Source: Lacticaseibacillus kribbianus (GTDB lineage: Bacteria > Bacillota > Bacilli > Lactobacillales > Lactobacillaceae). From it: a stretch of 64,000 bases of DNA. A program made the translations under genes and the position numbers. Shown one piece after another: positions 25,750 through 33,631 of this stretch. Numbering within the stretch: the first letter of the stretch is position 1; each line of letters begins with the position of its first letter. The DNA is taken from NCBI RefSeq assembly GCF_020180945.1, contig NZ_JAIPUL010000001.1, positions 186,001 through 250,000 on the forward strand, in the 5' to 3' direction. A model generated the notes under the pieces. It saw only the letters and a program-made list of their open reading frames with translations, was not told the DNA's origin and did not search any database.

Positions 25750-26613
25750 CTATTCAAGACAGTCGGCGTCATCGGCCGCAAACGGCGCGGCGCGGAAGGC
25801 GGACGGGGTGCGGTGGACCAAGTGGCGGAAGTTGCGCTGGAAGGTCTTGACGCTGCCGAAGCCGCAGACGCTTGCGATGTAGTCGATGCCGGCGGTGCTT
25901 TCCACCAGCAGGCGCTTGGCCGCGATCACGCGCACCTGCGTCAGGTAGTCGTGCACGGTCATGCCCATCGCGTCTTGGAACTGCTGGTTCAGCGTGGTCT
26001 GGGAGACGTGCGCCCCGGCGGCCAGCGCGGCGACGGTCAGGTCGCCGGCGTACCCGCGGTGGATGCGGTCGATCACCGCGTCGACCAGGCCGGGGTTCAG
26101 CGCCACCGCGCTTCGCTGGTGCGCGGCGAAGTGGCGGTCGAGCAGCACCAGCAGCCGGTAAAAATGGCTGAGCACCAGCAGCCGGTCGTCTGCGTCGAGC
26201 GTCGGGCGGATCAGGCTGCGCATCGCCTGCGCCTCCGCGAACAGCGCGCGGTAGGCGGCCGGTGCGACCGCCTCCGATGCCCGGCCGCTCAGCGTCAGCT
26301 GCCAGTCGGCGCTTTGCGGCAGCTTGCCCTGCAGGAAGGCCTCCGAGATGATGAAGCCGAACTCGTCCCACTCGAGCGTGTTGTCGCCGTCCGCCTCGTG
26401 GCTGACGCGGCGGTCGACGGCCCAGTAGTCGCCGGGGCGGTAGGTGGTGACCGTCTCGCCGGCGACGAAGCGCAGCGGCCCGCCGGCCACTAGGAAGTTC
26501 AGCTCGACTTCGGGGTGCCAGTGCGGCGCCACCGTGATCGGCGTGCCCGCCTTGTGCTGGAAGAACTTGAACGGCAGGGTCGGCCACTGCTCGACTTGCT
26601 CGAATCTGATCAT
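25750..26613 (-). CDS. AraC-family transcriptional regulator with cupin sensor domain
   Basis: A 287-residue regulator. Residues about 15-90 form a cupin-like sugar-sensing domain (HWHPEVELNFLVAGG, RPGDYWAVD). Residues about 180-280 hold two helix-turn-helix motifs (LTVAALAAGAHVSQTTLNQQ and IDYIASVCGFGSVKTFQRNF) typical of AraC/XylS proteins. AAGGAGG precedes ATG 26613. It lies upstream of the MFS-maa pair on the same strand and may control it (inference from position). Confidence 0.9.
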   Translation of the reverse strand: MIRFEQVEQWPTLPFKFFQHKAGTPITVAPHWHPEVELNFLVAGGPLRFVAGETVTTYRPGDYWAVDRRVSHEADGDNTLEWDEFGFIISEAFLQGKLPQSADWQLTLSGRASEAVAPAAYRALFAEAQAMRSLIRPTLDADDRLLVLSHFYRLLVLLDRHFAAHQRSAVALNPGLVDAVIDRIHRGYAGDLTVAALAAGAHVSQTTLNQQFQDAMGMTVHDYLTQVRVIAAKRLLVESTAGIDYIASVCGFGSVKTFQRNFRHLVHRTPSAFRAAPFAADDADCLE

Positions 26614-26807
26614 CTGCTGCCTCCTTGGAATCTGCCCCCATTATAGCAGAGCCCGGACACGCCAAAAACCCGCCGGCAGGCACCGGTGGGTCTTGTGGAT
26701 TCAAGGATTCGGCGTCAGGGGCGCGCGCAGGTGTCGGCAACTGCTTGCAATTTTGTCCCGTCAACTATGCTAAGCTTGGGGTAATCATCCCGCAAAGGAG
26801 AACCAAC

Positions 26808-27638
26808 ATGAGCATTCGACTGATCGCATTAGACATCGACGACACGCTGCTTGACTCCCACCACCGCATCCTGGACTCGACCAAAACCGCGGTGGCGGCC
26901 TGCCTGGCCCGCGGCATCAAGGTGGTGCTGACCTCGGGGCGGCCGCTTGCCGGCATCGTGCCCTTCATGGCCGAGCTTGGCATCGAAGGCGACGCGCAGT
27001 ACGCCGTCACCAACAACGGGGCGGTGGTGCTGACCGCCACGGGCAAGGTCGTCTCAAGCCAGCTGGTCGACAACGCCGGCTACCGCCAGATGACCGCCCT
27101 GGGCCAGGCGCTCGGCGTGCCGTTCAACGTGGTCGACGCCGCAAGCACCATCATCACGGCCGACCGCGACGTGGACGCGATGATCGTCCAGCAGGCCGCC
27201 GAGAACGCCGCCGGGCTCCTGATCCGCAATCCGGACGAGATGCCTGACGACTTCGCCATCACCAAGGGCCTGTTCGTCGGAGGAGAGGCGCTGCTCGATG
27301 ACGCCGAGCCGCGGGTGCGCCTGGCGCTTGACGCCGAGTACAGCGTGCTGCGCGCCGGTCGCAACTTCCTCGAGGTGATGGCCCAGGGTGTCGACAAGGC
27401 GTCCGGGCTCGCGCACCTCGGCGCGCTACTGGACATCGCGCCCGCCGAGATGATGGCCTTTGGCGACGAGGGCAACGACCTGGCGATGTTCAAGCTGGTC
27501 GGCCTGGCCGTGTGCATGCAAAACGGCTCGGGAGAGGCCAAGGCCCACGCGGACGTCGTGACGGCCAGCAACGATGACGACGGCATCGCCCAGGCGATCG
27601 CCCGCTACGTGCTGAACGATCAGGAGGTGGCGCGATGA
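26808..27638 (+). CDS. HAD-superfamily Cof-type phosphatase (YidA-like)
   Basis: A 276-residue sugar-phosphate phosphatase of HAD class IIB. Motif I is ALDIDDTLLDS at the start, motif II is VVLTSGRP near residue 45, and motifs III/IV are the Lys in DKASG and MMAFGDEGNDLAMF near residue 220. CAAAGGAG lies 8 bases before ATG 26808. The next HAD gene overlaps it by 4 bases, so the two are co-translated. Confidence 0.9.
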   Translation: MSIRLIALDIDDTLLDSHHRILDSTKTAVAACLARGIKVVLTSGRPLAGIVPFMAELGIEGDAQYAVTNNGAVVLTATGKVVSSQLVDNAGYRQMTALGQALGVPFNVVDAASTIITADRDVDAMIVQQAAENAAGLLIRNPDEMPDDFAITKGLFVGGEALLDDAEPRVRLALDAEYSVLRAGRNFLEVMAQGVDKASGLAHLGALLDIAPAEMMAFGDEGNDLAMFKLVGLAVCMQNGSGEAKAHADVVTASNDDDGIAQAIARYVLNDQEVAR

Positions 27639-28426
27639 TTCGCCTGATTGCAACAGATATGGACGGCACCTTCCTGAGGGGCGACGGCACATATGACCGG
27701 GCGACGTTCGCCGCGCTGCACGCCCGGATGCAGGCGCAGGGCGTGCGGTTCGTGTGCGCCAGCGGCAACCAGTACGCCCAGCTACATTCCTTTTTCGCCG
27801 CGTACCCGGATGTCTTGTACGTGGCGGAAAACGGCGCGTACATTCGCACCGCAGACCGTGAGCTCGCCTTTCACGCCTTCGCCCCGGATGTCGTGGCGGA
27901 TGTTCTGGCGATTCTGGCCGGTTTTCCCGAGCTGCAGGTGCTGGTCTGCGGCCGACGCAGCGCGTACGCCGGCCCGACCGTGCCGGCCGCTCATATCGCC
28001 GAGATGCGCCGCTACTACCACCAGCTCGCGGTGGTGCCGGCGGTGGCGGACGTCGAGGATGACGTGCTGAAGTTCGCCCTGAGCTGCCCGCCCGCGCGCA
28101 CCGAGGCACTGGTGGCGGCGCTGGGCGAGCGGCTCGGCGGTCAGGCCGTGGCGGTCAGCTCCGGGCACGGCGACATCGACCTGATCCAGCCCGGCGTGCA
28201 CAAGGCCGCGGGGCTGCGGGAGCTTGGGGCGACGCTCGGCATCGACGTGGCGGAGATGGCGGCGTTCGGCGACGGCGGCAACGACCTGGAGATGATCCGC
28301 GAGGTCGGCCTGGGCGTGGCGATGGCAAACGCCCAGGCCCCGGTGCTCGCGGCGGCCGCCGACCGCTGCGACGACAACGAGGCGCAGGGCGTGTTGACCT
28401 ACATCGACCGGCACCTGCTGGCCTGA
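27635..28426 (+). CDS. HAD-superfamily Cof-type phosphatase
   Basis: A 263-residue HAD IIB phosphatase with TDMDGTFLRGDG as motif I, VCASGNQ as a variant of motif II, HKAAGL with the conserved Lys, and MAAFGDGGNDLEM as motif IV. GGAGGTGGCGCG precedes ATG 27635, which overlaps the stop of the first HAD gene (ATGA). The substrate is unknown; paired Cof-type genes are common in lactobacilli. Confidence 0.9.
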   Translation: MIRLIATDMDGTFLRGDGTYDRATFAALHARMQAQGVRFVCASGNQYAQLHSFFAAYPDVLYVAENGAYIRTADRELAFHAFAPDVVADVLAILAGFPELQVLVCGRRSAYAGPTVPAAHIAEMRRYYHQLAVVPAVADVEDDVLKFALSCPPARTEALVAALGERLGGQAVAVSSGHGDIDLIQPGVHKAAGLRELGATLGIDVAEMAAFGDGGNDLEMIREVGLGVAMANAQAPVLAAAADRCDDNEAQGVLTYIDRHLLA

Positions 28427-28440
28427 GCCGTAGCAGATGA

Positions 28441-28475
28441 AAGCGCGTGACCCCGCGGGGCCGCGCGCTTTTTGA
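28441..28475 (+). terminator. Intrinsic terminator after the HAD pair
   Basis: AAAGCGCG at 28441-28448 pairs with CGCGCTTT at 28465-28472, with further G+C pairing inside and a T run. It is followed directly by a member of the intergenic repeat family. Confidence 0.8.
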
Positions 28476-28477
28476 TA

Positions 28478-28620
28478 CCAGGGCGGAGTCGGACGGCACC
28501 AGAACGGAGTCGGGCGCACTTCGCAGGATGCACAGCACCGCGCCGGTGTTTGGGCCGGACGTTGGCCCGAGCAGCGGTGCAAGCCGTGCACGCGCGCGTT
28601 GCCCGGCGGCGCCCGCCGAA
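28478..28620 (+). repeat. Intergenic hairpin repeat, diverged copy
   Basis: Starts with CCAGGGCGGAG directly behind the terminator and holds GGGCGCACTT, the core hairpin TTGGGCCGGACGTTGGCCC and GCGTTGCCC in the same order as the better conserved copies near 33210 and 52227. The second CCAG at about 28500 aligns best with the unit start. The middle is clearly diverged. Confidence 0.55.
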
Positions 28621-28667
28621 GAGGGTGCCATCAAAGTTTCGGGTTACTTTGTTGACAGTTTCAAATA

Positions 28668-28701
28668 TTGAACACTATTTCACAATCTGGCATAATGTGA
28701 A
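28668..28701 (+). promoter_or_regulatory. Promoter of the first FMN reductase gene, with TTCACA/TGTGAA inverted repeat
   Basis: TTGAAC (28668-28673) and CATAAT (28691-28696) are spaced by 17 bases. TTCACA (28679-28684) and TGTGAA (28696-28701) form an inverted repeat of 6-bp arms, 11 apart, over the spacer and -10 box. It is a candidate operator for a redox-type regulator. Confidence 0.55.
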
Positions 28702-28735
28702 CGTATAGTTCCTAACCTTAAGGATGGTGAGTGTT

Positions 28736-29332
28736 ATGTTGCATTACATTGGCATCGCCGGCACGAACTCGGCGCATTCCACGAATCGCCAGCTGATTCA
28801 GTTCGTGGCGCGCCACTACGCGCAGGACGCGACGGTCGAGCTGGTTGAGCTCGGTGACCTGCCGCTGTTTTACAAGACGGCCGATCACAGCGTGCCCGCC
28901 GCGGCGACCGCACTTGCGGCCAAGATCGAGGTGGCCGACGGCGTGATCATCGCCACGCCAGAGTACGACCACAGCGTGCCCGCCGTGCTCAGCTCCGCTT
29001 TGGCCTGGCTGTCGTACCACATTCACCCGTTTGCGGGCAAGCCGGTGCTGATCATGGGCGCGTCTTACGGCTCGCTTGGCACCTCGCGCGCCCAGGCGCA
29101 GCTGCGCCAGATCCTCGAGTCGCCGGAGCTTGACGCGCGCATCATGCCGAGTGCCGAGTTCATGGTCGGCCACTCGCTGGCCGCCTTTGACGACAACGGC
29201 GACCTGAAGGACCTGACGCTTGTGGCCCAGCTCGATGCGCTGATGACCAACTTCGCGATTTTTGCGGACGTCAACCGGCAGCTGACCGCCAAGATGACGC
29301 GCACGGCCGACTGGCAGGATAGCAACCACTGA
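28736..29332 (+). CDS. NAD(P)H-dependent FMN reductase
   Basis: A 198-residue flavodoxin-fold oxidoreductase. It has the GIAGTNSAHSTNR phosphate-binding loop at the start, the conserved ATPEYDHSVPAVL motif near residue 85 and KPVLIMGASYGSLGTSRAQ near residue 105. ATG 28736 is preferred over ATG 28724, which overlaps the only purine-rich stretch. A related but longer gene follows 50 bases later; the pair is likely one operon and one arose from the other. Confidence 0.88.
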   Translation: MLHYIGIAGTNSAHSTNRQLIQFVARHYAQDATVELVELGDLPLFYKTADHSVPAAATALAAKIEVADGVIIATPEYDHSVPAVLSSALAWLSYHIHPFAGKPVLIMGASYGSLGTSRAQAQLRQILESPELDARIMPSAEFMVGHSLAAFDDNGDLKDLTLVAQLDALMTNFAIFADVNRQLTAKMTRTADWQDSNH

Positions 29333-29382
29333 TCATTGAAAAAGGAGGAGCAGGCGGCGCGTGCCGCCTGCCAAATAAGACC

Positions 29383-30720
29383 ATGAAATTCGTTGGAATC
29401 GCGGGGTCCATCGCGGATGAATCCTACAACCGCAAGCTTTTGACCTACATCGCCTCCGAGTTCTCGCCGCTGGCCGACATCGAGCTTCTGAGCATTCAAG
29501 ACGTGCCGATGTTCTCCCAGGACGACGACCAGACACAAAGCGCTCCGATCCAGTACCTCGCCAAGAAAATCGCCGCCGCGGACGGCGTGATCCTGGCCAC
29601 CCCGGAGCACAATCACACGCTGGCCCCGGCGATGAAGAACGTCATCGAGTGGCTCTCCTTCAACGTCCACCCGTTCGAGAACAAGCCGGTGCTGATCGTC
29701 GGCGCGTCCTACTACACTCAGGGCTCCTCGCGCGCGCAGCTGTCACTGCGCCAGGTCCTGGAGTCCCCGGGCGTCGGCGCTCTGGTGATGCCAAGCGACG
29801 AGTTCCTGCTGGCGGACGTCAAGACGGCCTTTGACGACCACGGCAACCTCAAGGACGAGCGCACCGTCAAGTTCCTGGGCAGCGTGATGGGCAAGTTCGC
29901 CAAGTGGGTGACCGTGCTCAAGGCGATGAACGAGAAGGTGCCAGACGAGCCGTGGCGCCAGGAGGACCTGAGCGCCGGCCACCCGAGCGACACCACCATC
30001 GACGTGCCGATGGACGCCAAGGACTGGGTCGAGCAGGGCGCGGCCAAGACCAACGCCGCCTCCGGGCACGATTACGTGCAGCTGGACCGCGGGCTTTTGA
30101 CCGTCGATCAGCTCAACTGGTTCCTCAACACGTTCCCGATGGAAGCCACGTACATGGACGACAACAACCAGTTCGTCTACTACAACCACTTCCTGGACCA
30201 CGACGACATGCTGGCGCCGCGCTACCCGTGGCAGGTCGGCAACGCCGCGATCTCCTGTCACCCGGAGCGCGCCCGCGACCACGTCAAGCAGGTGATCTGG
30301 ATGCTGCGCAGCAAGCAAAAGGACCTGTTTGCGATGCCGGTACCGGGCAACAAGCTCAACGAAAAGTACATCATGCACTACTACCGTGCGATGCGCGACG
30401 GTGACGACAACTACCGCGGCGTCAACGAGTGGGTGCTCGACATCTGGCCGATCGTCGCCGACTACCTGCGCCGCACGGGCCAGACCCTGGCGCCGGACCC
30501 AAGCGCCAAGCCGGACGCCGTGAGCGGCGCATCCCAAAGCGCCAAGCCGGCCGCAGACGCCAGCACCGGCGCCTCCGAGTCCGCGGCCGCTCCGGTCGCC
30601 GACGCGACCAGCGGTGCCTCCGAAGCCGCGGCCGCCCCAGTGGTCGATGCGACGAGCGGCGCCTCCGACGCCGGCGCAGCGCCGGTCGCCGATGCGACCA
30701 GTGGCGCCTCCGAAGCCTAG
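29383..30720 (+). CDS. FMN reductase fused to a DUF438-type PAS domain and a Ser/Ala-rich repeat tail
   Basis: A 445-residue, three-part protein. Residues 1-185 are an FMN reductase like the preceding protein (GIAGSIADESYNRK, ATPEHNHTLAP). Residues about 240-360 match the PAS domain of DUF438 proteins (LLTVDQLNWFLNTFPMEATY, AISCHPERARDHV). The last 75 residues are low-complexity repeats of about 15 residues built on DATSGASEAAAAPV. The fusion suggests electron transfer steered by a redox or ligand signal (inference). The plain reductase upstream probably acts with it. Confidence 0.85.
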   Translation: MKFVGIAGSIADESYNRKLLTYIASEFSPLADIELLSIQDVPMFSQDDDQTQSAPIQYLAKKIAAADGVILATPEHNHTLAPAMKNVIEWLSFNVHPFENKPVLIVGASYYTQGSSRAQLSLRQVLESPGVGALVMPSDEFLLADVKTAFDDHGNLKDERTVKFLGSVMGKFAKWVTVLKAMNEKVPDEPWRQEDLSAGHPSDTTIDVPMDAKDWVEQGAAKTNAASGHDYVQLDRGLLTVDQLNWFLNTFPMEATYMDDNNQFVYYNHFLDHDDMLAPRYPWQVGNAAISCHPERARDHVKQVIWMLRSKQKDLFAMPVPGNKLNEKYIMHYYRAMRDGDDNYRGVNEWVLDIWPIVADYLRRTGQTLAPDPSAKPDAVSGASQSAKPAADASTGASESAAAPVADATSGASEAAAAPVVDATSGASDAGAAPVADATSGASEA

Positions 30721-30756
30721 GCGCGGGTGCACGCTTACGATACGTATATGATGTGA

Positions 30757-30786
30757 ACCGCCCTGCCGGCTGGCAGGGCGGTTTTG
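30757..30786 (+). terminator. Intrinsic terminator after the FMN reductase pair
   Basis: ACCGCCCTGCC (30757-30767) and GGCAGGGCGGT (30772-30782) pair perfectly around a 4-base loop, followed by TTTT. Confidence 0.88.
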
Positions 30787-30823
30787 GTGTCCAGCGAGAT
30801 GCGCGGCGGCGCCTTGGCCACAC

Positions 30824-30852
30824 AAAAAGCGCCCGGCAGCTGCCAGGCGCTT
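30824..30852 (-). terminator. Intrinsic terminator of pepQ
   Basis: On the minus strand AAGCGCC/GGCGCTT arms (30846-30852 and 30827-30833) enclose a second GGCAGC/GCTGCC stem and are followed by a T run. It is placed just behind the pepQ stop codon. Confidence 0.85.
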
Positions 30853-30866
30853 CTAAGTGGTGCGGA

Positions 30867-31970
30867 TTAGCCGATCTGGGTGTAGTCCTTCGGGGTGTGG
30901 GTGAAGGGCTCGCAGCCGGTGGCGGTGACGTGGACACAGTCCTCGATGCGGACGCCTGCGACACCGGGGATGTAGATGCCGGGCTCGATGGAGAAGCACA
31001 TGCCCGGCTGCAGCTCCATGTCGTTGCCCTCCATGATGGACGGGAACTCGTGGGTGGACATGCCGATGCCGTGGCCGAGGCGGTGGTTGAAGTACTCGCC
31101 GTAGCCGGCCTTGTCGATCACGTCGCGCGCGATTTTGTCCAGGGCGGCGGCGGTCAGGCCGGGACGCACGGCGGCCTGGGCGGTCAGCTGCGCCTCGAGG
31201 CAAACCTTGTGGATCTCGCGGGCGGTGTCTGAGACGGGACCGCCGAACGCGACGGTGCGGGTGGCGTCGGACATGTAGCCGTGGTTGTTGGTGCCGAGGT
31301 CGAACAGCACGAGCTCGCCCGGCTTGATCTGGGTCTGCTCCGGGCCGCCGTGGGGATCCGCGGCGTCAGGTCCGGCCTGCACGATGGTGTCAAAGGACAT
31401 GTGCATCACGCCTTCTTGCATCATCTTGTACTCGATTTCGGCGACGACTTGCTGCTCGGTGATGCCGGTCTTCAGGGCGGCGAACCCGGCGGCAAAGGCG
31501 CGGTCGGCCTGGGCGCCGGCCTCAATCATCGTCGCAATCTCGTCCGGGGTCTTGATCAGCTGCAGGCCCTCAGTGAAGCGGCTGGCGTCGGCCGGGAAGG
31601 TGGCCTGCGGGAACTCGCGCATGACGGCCTCGAACTTGAAGACGGCGAGGTCATCCTTTTCAATGCCCCACAGGCGCGGGTTCGGGTTGCGGCGCTTGAT
31701 CTGATCGGCAATCAAGGCGAAGGGGTCCTCGTGGTCGAGGTAGCCGGCGACACCGTACGGCCAGCCAGCCTTCTTCACGGCCTCGATGGACAGCGCGGGC
31801 ACGAACAGGAAGGGATCCTGGTCGGGGAAGACGAACAGGCCGGTGATGCGCTCCTCAGGGTCGGAGTAGAAGCCGGTGAAGTAGTTGATGTTGGTGAAGT
31901 TGCTGATGTAGGCGAGGTCGAGGCCCTGGGTTTCGACCCACTGTTGCAGTGCTTGCAGATGTTGGTTCAT
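30867..31970 (-). CDS. pepQ: Xaa-Pro dipeptidase PepQ
   Basis: A 367-residue M24 metallopeptidase that splits X-Pro dipeptides. Metal ligands are visible in order: Asp in LVLFDLGTNN, Asp in YMSDATRT, His in RLGHGIGMSTHEFP, Glu in FSIEPGIY and Glu in VRIEDC. ATG 31970 (MNQHLQAL) follows a GGAGG site; the frame is open further upstream but that part is not protein-like. Divergent from ccpA, the arrangement typical of lactobacilli and conducive to CcpA control of both. Confidence 0.93.
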   Translation of the reverse strand: MNQHLQALQQWVETQGLDLAYISNFTNINYFTGFYSDPEERITGLFVFPDQDPFLFVPALSIEAVKKAGWPYGVAGYLDHEDPFALIADQIKRRNPNPRLWGIEKDDLAVFKFEAVMREFPQATFPADASRFTEGLQLIKTPDEIATMIEAGAQADRAFAAGFAALKTGITEQQVVAEIEYKMMQEGVMHMSFDTIVQAGPDAADPHGGPEQTQIKPGELVLFDLGTNNHGYMSDATRTVAFGGPVSDTAREIHKVCLEAQLTAQAAVRPGLTAAALDKIARDVIDKAGYGEYFNHRLGHGIGMSTHEFPSIMEGNDMELQPGMCFSIEPGIYIPGVAGVRIEDCVHVTATGCEPFTHTPKDYTQIG

Positions 31971-32082
31971 GGTTAGCCTCCTTGACGGCGCGCACGGCGC
32001 CGGATTCACCCTGAAGTATACCATATTGCCCATTTTTCCGGCTTTCTGAAAAACGCACATGAAAGTTTGCATGAAAACTTCA

Positions 32083-32120
32083 GTAAACCGCTTGCATTGC
32101 GATTATACTTTTGTTACAGT
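32083..32120 (+). promoter_or_regulatory. ccpA promoter with overlapping cre-like site
   Basis: TTGCAT (32092-32097) and TACAGT (32115-32120) are 17 bases apart. GTAAACCGCTTGCA (32083-32096) matches the cre consensus except at its first two positions and covers the -35 box, which fits CcpA autorepression. Confidence 0.5.
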
Positions 32121-32161
32121 TGATTGGAAATCAACAGCAGAAGCCAAGGAGCAATGACACA

Positions 32162-33163
32162 ATGGAAAAACAAACTATTACAATCTACGATGTTGCGCGT
32201 GAGGCCAACGTCTCCATGGCGACGGTCTCCCGCGTCGTGAACGGCAACCCCAACGTCAAGCCGGCCACCCGCAAGAAGGTCCTCGAGGTGATTGACAAGC
32301 TCGACTACCGCCCGAACGCCGTGGCCCGCGGCCTCGCGTCCAAGAAGACCACCACCGTCGGCGTGATCATCCCGGATGTCACCAACATGTTCTTCTCGAG
32401 CCTTGCGCGCGGGATCGACGACGTGGCGACGATGTACAAGTACAACATCATTTTGGCCAACTCCGATGAGAACAGCCAAAAAGAGGTGCAGATGCTCAAC
32501 ACCCTGCTGGCCAAGCAGGTCGACGGCCTGATCTACATGGGTAACGACATCTCCGACGGCGTGCGCCAGGAGTTCTCCCGCTCCAAGACCCCGATTGTTC
32601 TGGCCGGCTCCGTCGACCCGGACGAGCAGGTCGGCTCCGTCAACATCGACTACGTGGCCGCCGTTGAGGCCGCAACCACGCAGCTGATCAACAGCGGCAA
32701 CAAGCAGGTCGCGCTGATCACCGGGCCTTTGAGCCAGGCCATCAACGGCCAGTACCGCCTGAAGGGCTACAAGCAGGCGCTGGACAACGCCGGGCTGGCC
32801 TACGACGAGAGCCTGGTCTTCGAGGCCGACACCAGCTACCACGCCGGGCTCGCGCTGTTCGACCAGCTGCAAAAGGCCGGGGCCACCGCCGCCGTCATCG
32901 GTGATGACGAAGTGGCCGTCGGCGTGCTGGACGGTGCGATTGACGCCGGCGTCTCCGTGCCGGACGACTTTGAGCTGATCACCTCCAACAACACCAAGCT
33001 GACCGAGATGGCCCGCCCGCAGCTGACCTCCATCGACCAGCCGCTGTACGACATCGGTGCGGTTGCGATGCGCCTGCTCACCAAGATGATGAACAAGGAA
33101 GACATCGACGCCAAGACCATCCGTCTGGGCTTCGACATCACCTCGCGCAAGTCCACCAAGTAA
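32162..33163 (+). CDS. ccpA: Catabolite control protein A
   Basis: A 333-residue LacI/GalR regulator of carbon catabolite control; it binds cre sites together with HPr-Ser-P. The DNA-binding start is TITIYDVAREANVSMATVSR followed by VVNGNPNVKP and the hinge helix RPNAVARGLASKKT. The periplasmic-binding-like core follows, with the CcpA-typical ARGIDDVATMYKYN HPr-contact helix. AAGGAG is upstream of ATG 32162. Divergent pepQ supports the identity. Confidence 0.96.
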   Translation: MEKQTITIYDVAREANVSMATVSRVVNGNPNVKPATRKKVLEVIDKLDYRPNAVARGLASKKTTTVGVIIPDVTNMFFSSLARGIDDVATMYKYNIILANSDENSQKEVQMLNTLLAKQVDGLIYMGNDISDGVRQEFSRSKTPIVLAGSVDPDEQVGSVNIDYVAAVEAATTQLINSGNKQVALITGPLSQAINGQYRLKGYKQALDNAGLAYDESLVFEADTSYHAGLALFDQLQKAGATAAVIGDDEVAVGVLDGAIDAGVSVPDDFELITSNNTKLTEMARPQLTSIDQPLYDIGAVAMRLLTKMMNKEDIDAKTIRLGFDITSRKSTK

Positions 33164-33177
33164 TGTTTGTTTTTCCG

Positions 33178-33207
33178 AAAGTCGTCGCGGTTGCGGCGGC
33201 TTTTTTT
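33178..33207 (+). terminator. Intrinsic terminator of ccpA
   Basis: AAGTCGTCGC pairs with GCGGCGGCTT through two G-U positions around a short loop, followed by seven T. The hairpin repeat starts three bases after the T run. Confidence 0.85.
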
Positions 33208-33209
33208 GT

Positions 33210-33333
33210 CCAGGGCGGAGCAGGGCGCACTTAGCCGGTCGGCTAGCGTAAGCCTGGCGCTTGGGCCGCACTTTGGCCCGAGAGCCGGGCTTAGCTGGAC
33301 GCACCGACGTTGCCCTGCGGAGCCCGACGATAA
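33210..33333 (+). repeat. Intergenic hairpin repeat, unit 1 of a tandem pair
   Basis: A 124-base unit starting CCAGGGCGGAGCAGGGCGCA. It folds on itself: CAGGGC near its start faces GCCCTG near its end, GTCGG faces CCGAC, AAGCC faces GGCTT, and the core GGGCC-GCACTT-GGCCC forms the tip. It is nearly identical to the following unit. Confidence 0.85.
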
Positions 33334-33455
33334 CCAGGGTGGAGCAGGGCGCACTTAGCCGGTCGGCTAGCGTAAGCCTGGCGCTTGGGCCGCACTTTGG
33401 CCCGAGAGCCGGGCTTAGCTGGACGCACCGGCGTTGCCCTGCGGAGCCCGACGAT
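33334..33455 (+). repeat. Intergenic hairpin repeat, unit 2 of a tandem pair
   Basis: Repeats unit 1 with only a few changes (CCAGGGTGGAG at the start, ACCGGCGTTGCCC near the end). The pair lies between ccpA and the lexA promoter. Beyond it, 33456-33570 shows no gene. Confidence 0.85.
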
Positions 33456-33570
33456 GCCGGACCATGAAACCCATTTTTCCCGCCGAGACGATAAAAATTC
33501 GGGCCGTTCGCGCGCGTTTGGCGTAATCTGAATAAAATGGCGCCAAACCGCGCCGCACCGGCGAAAAAAG

Positions 33571-33599
33571 TTGCAAACACGCGTTTGGTTTGATATATT
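33571..33599 (+). promoter_or_regulatory. lexA promoter with LexA-type operator
   Basis: TTGCAA (33571-33576) and TATATT (33594-33599) are spaced by 17 bases. CAAACACGCGTTTG (33574-33587) lies between them, a dyad with AAAC-N4-GTTT close to the Gram-positive SOS box GAAC-N4-GTTC. It fits autorepression by LexA. Confidence 0.75.
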
Positions 33600-33631
33600 A
33601 GGGTCAGCAAATCTCATTAGGCGGTGATTGT

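Noticed and set aside
30580-30715. 45-bp tandem repeats considered as a separate repeat locus
   Set aside because: They are in frame and encode the Ser/Ala-rich tail of the FMN reductase-PAS protein.
33210-33455. Tandem repeat considered as CRISPR
   Set aside because: Units of about 123 bases adjoin without spacers, and no cas gene is in the window.
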